Positions 8,201-8,910 of a stretch of DNA of 8,910 nt are shown in pieces. Location of the stretch: contig CAKZUM010000728.1 of assembly GCA_937921525.1 (NCBI GenBank), positions 1 to 8,910 on the forward strand, read 5' to 3'. Each line of letters opens with the position of its first letter. Position 1 is the first letter of the stretch. The notes under the pieces are model-generated. The model saw only the letters and a program-made list of their open reading frames with translations, was not told the DNA's origin and did not search any database. This stretch comes from an uncultured Saprospiraceae bacterium. GTDB taxonomy: Bacteria > Bacteroidota > Bacteroidia > Chitinophagales > Saprospiraceae. Both the position numbers and the translations under genes were made by a program.

Positions 8201-8484
8201 ATTAATAACAGACTTGCTTCGTCATTAGGGGTCGTAAGCGTCATTTCTACATCTGCCCGCCAGTCATGCGTCACGATTAATCTAGCCTCTGTCAAAAACA
8301 CATCCTGTCCCAATGCACTTCCCGAAGCAACCACATTAATAGAAACGTCAACACAGTTATTATCAGGTATGGAAATGCCTGTATCGCAAGCTCCATTATT
8401 AATAGTTGTCTGTGCAACTATTAACTGACTTAATAAACAGCAAGTAATACATATAAAAAAACAAAGGGTATATTTTCTATTCAT
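2224..8484 (-). CDS. Giant T9SS-secreted multidomain adhesin with SprB repeats
   Basis: Predicted secreted or surface protein of 2086 residues, counted from ATG 8484-8482. Longer in-frame reading is possible from a TTG at 8511, but ATG 8484 directly precedes a normal signal peptide (about residues 1-24, ending VAQ) and is preferred. Domains in order: proprotein-convertase P domain (about 46-187, with DWRADVEMTL and IPNIDPNGIWNL); FN3-like domain (190-289); MAM-like jelly roll (293-472, with DWIVNSG and FYYHLYG); MopE-type motif with DKDNDGFGD, DCDDTNAAINPGATEI and DDNCNGNADE (478-544), probably binding calcium; two Ig-like domains (546-713); a PKD-like domain (715-796); 15 SprB-type repeats (about 800-1994); and a type A sorting domain (2003-2086) with FPNPAKDY, LFDAVGRQVY and LPTGIFYIKL. 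The sorting domain implies export through the type IX system and cleavage or anchoring at the cell surface. SprB-repeat proteins include the Flavobacterium gliding adhesin, but SprB has a different sorting-domain type, so this is not called sprB. Likely role is adhesion to surfaces, prey or polysaccharide (inferred). No catalytic domain is seen. Confidence 0.92.
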   Translation of the reverse strand: MNRKYTLCFFICITCCLLSQLIVAQTTINNGACDTGISIPDNNCVDVSINVVASGSALGQDVFLTEARLIVTHDWRADVEMTLTTPNDEASLLLIDRRGGTGDNWGLLDNGNCFQPMVLSDDGCALTSISAANKSSDAVGRYTPEQSFSDLYNIPNIDPNGIWNLRVCDQKSVNVGTLDHFELVFEPIGCTPPSNITFSAITASTIDLAWMDNNACGGNVIIEYGPSGFIPGNGTSAGSSSSQVISLACMENHVLTGLVETTDYDVYIRQSCSTTSYLYNSCKISFLTDCDVPPATLSEDFNNQVNCDGDGNCISCPTLGGVWRNSITDSIDWIVNSGPTVTSRTGPSDDISGGGQYIYIESSFDCKLNKEAVLISDCINVIANNGSCHLSFYYHLYGVDINQLKLEGTTDGATWTNLWQQNGDQGDEWYKVYIDLSPFHNQVMQFRFVGNSTADTKPFGDIGLDQIEFYGPQVQPTDVRYADKDNDGFGDPNDSISICFLVQPGGYVTDNTDCDDTNAAINPGATEIPCNLIDDNCNGNADESLILNPTASVNEVCSGNTATLQVQPSNNGTIYWYSSATGGIPIDSGQLFTTPVLMDTTIFYAQEIKDSLGQNCESDLIPVSVFVNAQPDISNASGPQSVCQATDFDLKDLIIQDANNATDTILFYSSDTYSSNSLISPDVSITGNTIYYIQAVSSTGCTDELSVTFTVETSPIANISAPDTMSVCFQSSPELILANNIGAGVAPFTYEWNIGTQDDEAIVFSRSKDFYQTYAVTITSANGCNSSDSIVVHTLPSISTVQIVNIQEPGFCQTNGSIDIAPQDGLAPYGYVWNGPSFGITNNSSSSVYNIPSLPMGAYNITVTDAYGCNRILPQQIVNGPDLSIDNVVDVSCNGEPNGSINLTVGGLINPTFQWTDDSNNPIATSEDLVNVPAGIYNVIVDSDNTQPCPLDSIVIKEPAPLEILNIVTSDPSCTGIGDGTIDLTLTGGTPINGDYNYTWSDGLPNTNNPTNLAPGIYNATITDAQGCSTTAASIINATPALIASTSGIDPTCVNGEDGQLTVNVSGGNTPYTYQWNDPFQQNTPTAFALKTAIYDVTVTDANDCEQVLRDTLFQPPGLFLNIENKTDPSCAGADDGVIDVFVNGGTAPYAYLWNTGATSDRIVSVEEDFYSVSITDANNCTAVLDSIELDAPEVMDIDFVNVQAPICKGVSDGAFDIIVNGGIAPYRYSWNTGTGNKDLRDIPEGNYIVTVTDDNNCRATSDTLQIVAPQGITINDFLVVDSILCKDMDNGVVFMNVLSDAPGANNYTFTWKDSSLITDNSTGFWLSSDFTRLSAGTYDLEIKDNIGCALETSFILPEPDYLVIDTILMETPSCYGSEDGSIVANVSGGTEPYIYSWLLPNNSVQRTSQGFLQNISGGNYMLQIIDANGCISNSLSFVLEEPSEINITAASNNPVGCAEPENGIIDIAANGGRMPYTYEWSSGLTSRSINDLDAGSYTVTLTDATGCDAIETFNVGFEENGLQIDIVSITDKSCTDSNDGAITIAVSGGLGTYQYVWSNGVQVIANDTMELTNLGAGNYSVSVVDENEDFLCRGALEDIVISSGGSLSVRLDNLTNELECFGDANGVYAISVSGGTAPYIYQWSNGSNMEDQSNLSAGTYSLTIEDVNNCTWVSDNFFPPITSPTNPLSINSVAATAVLCAGENNGSIALSINGGLQPYQYNWNTGATTSTIQNLSAGNYEVTISDRNGCSITVDTSIALANEALVVNLIASSSDCSSNNLGTIQTNVTCGMPPYQYLWNTGATTSNLSNITTGDYEVTVTDANNNQVIESIELRGTSQLQLDDVLLDYRNCGGYLDLSISGGIANSYIYAWRNQNNELITTSAIATNLPEGNYSAIITDANNCILEAGPFVIKAVEGIESVITDVDFSAPSALGTVRVESITGGIAPYSFIWQDEGGGILSNDSIVRGVPVGNYTVRVTDANGCSVEAGQIVTSIEDIQEVESFAIFPNPAKDYAQVEAIFTKKLNVSIALFDAVGRQVYQQEFGDLTKLSHPIDFTNLPTGIFYIKLSVEDYPPVGQKIIHLR
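2503..6087 (-). repeat. Array of 15 SprB-type protein repeats (coding)
   Basis: This segment of the adhesin gene encodes 15 tandem units of 72-88 residues. The common pattern is an early Cys followed by a short acidic/Gly stretch (DGSI-like), a GGxxPYxYxW core, a TGATTS-like turn, LxAGxYxVTVTDAxxC and a hydrophobic strand. Thirteen units carry both cysteines, 50-63 residues apart, which suggests one disulfide per unit outside the cell. The units are diverged at both DNA and protein level, so this is an old array rather than a recent tandem amplification. The last units are atypical: unit 13 lacks the second Cys and unit 15 lacks the first. Confidence 0.88.
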
Positions 8485-8516
8485 AACAAAATGTTGCTGA
8501 GTACTACCCAAGTAAC

Positions 8517-8587
8517 ACAGAATTTATTCTGTAAACTCCAAGTAACACAGAATTTATTCTGTAAGGCCTGTCCAGAATTTATTCTAG
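8517..8587. promoter_or_regulatory. Three spaced AGAATTTATTCT dyads upstream of the adhesin
   Basis: ACAGAATTTATTCTGT, a 16-bp sequence whose two 7-bp arms pair perfectly around TT, occurs at 8517-8532 and 8547-8562. A shorter third copy, AGAATTTATTCT, is at 8574-8585. The first two lie within exact 27-nt direct repeats (8508-8534 and 8538-8564) that recur every 30 bp. Dyad centres are 30 and 25 bp apart. The cluster starts 33 bp upstream of the adhesin ATG, where an operator for a dimeric regulator would be expected. It could equally be a small interspersed repeat. The pattern is certain; the function is inferred. Confidence 0.5.
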
Positions 8588-8756
8588 ATGACGAAACGCC
8601 ACCCGTTTACTCGAAACGAAGCAATTTCAAAAATAGGTAATGGAAAGATGTTTAAAAGAGTGGTCTTATACATCACAGAATAAGCAAAATCTTTAACAAA
8701 CCCAGTATGGTTCACTGCTTATGTCTGGTAATTTGAGAATGATCAAGTATCTATAT

Positions 8757-8910
8757 GAAAGTTGTTTAAAAATAAGGGTTGTTCCTAAATAAGGAATACG
8801 TATATGAATTATAGATTTTTTTGCTAGTTTTCTTCAAAAAATCAGTGCATAGCCTAGCTACGGACTTATTTTTTGGAGGAAACTAGCGGAAAAAGATATT
8901 TTCAGATATG
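8757..8910. repeat. Hairpin-forming repeat element, copy 2 (cut by window end)
   Basis: It begins with GAAAGTTGTTTAAAAATA at 8757-8774, closely matching the ends of the 873-1035 palindrome. A small TTCCT/AGGAA hairpin follows at 8782-8796. The main stem runs from about 8816 to 8894 around a 3-nt loop at 8854-8856. GCTAGTTTTCTTCAAAAAAT (8823-8842) pairs without a gap with 8868-8887, using two G-T pairs. After three isolated mismatches the stem closes on TAGC/GCTA. Positions 8804-8874 are 93% identical to 184-254. The right outer arm probably lies beyond the window. Confidence 0.7.

Larger units (their letters stand above)
8485..8910. other. Gene-free region upstream of the adhesin gene
   Basis: No coding frame is evident. 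The part nearest the adhesin start holds three dyads, listed separately. Positions 8588-8756 have no clear function; an imperfect inverted repeat pairs CAGAATAAGCA (8676-8686) with TGCTTATGTCTG (8716-8727) across a 29-nt loop. A hairpin element begins near 8757. On the - strand I find no good TAnnTTTG promoter match close to the adhesin start. Confidence 0.6.

Noticed and set aside
8485..8511. Nine-codon N-terminal extension of the adhesin from TTG 8511
   Set aside because: It would put a polar stretch ahead of a normal signal peptide and begin inside the direct repeats; ATG 8484 is the better start.
8508..8587. CRISPR array
   Set aside because: There are only two full units plus a fragment, separated by 3-9 nt, with no spacer-length unique segments and no cas genes.

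Overview
This window looks like chromosome from a low-GC member of the phylum Bacteroidota, most likely the Saprospiria (an Aureispira-like marine glider would fit; this is inferred from protein style, not proven). The evidence is a giant secreted protein with SprB-type repeats and a C-terminal type IX secretion sorting domain, the absence of clear Shine-Dalgarno sequences, and AT-rich intergenic DNA full of palindromes.

Layout. Positions 1-1352 hold no convincing gene. This stretch is packed with imperfect inverted repeats: a hairpin element at 154-288, an inverted repeat at 303-380, a hairpin at 657-704 and a long palindromic, MITE-like element at 873-1035. A short-chain dehydrogenase/reductase gene follows at 1353-2123 on the + strand. 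A nearly perfect 61-nt palindrome at 2145-2205 lies between it and the convergent next gene and should terminate both. Positions 2224-8484 on the - strand encode a mosaic secreted adhesin of 2086 residues: signal peptide, proprotein-convertase P domain, FN3-like domain, MAM-like jelly roll, MopE-type calcium/metal-binding motif, Ig/PKD-like domains, 15 SprB-type repeats and a type A T9SS sorting domain. Upstream of its start are three spaced copies of a perfect short dyad (8517-8587). The window ends in a second copy of the hairpin element seen near the left edge (8757 to beyond 8910).

The two genes converge and have no evident functional link: one is a cytoplasmic oxidoreductase, the other a cell-surface or secreted protein. 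The least explained material is the non-coding DNA. A 71-nt hairpin core is 93% identical at both edges of the window, 8.62 kb apart and in the same orientation. It carries one compensatory base-pair change and is set in different outer arms. A third palindrome at 873-1035 shares its end motif (GAAGTTGTTTA) and a related loop core. Together they suggest an interspersed, modular palindromic repeat family.
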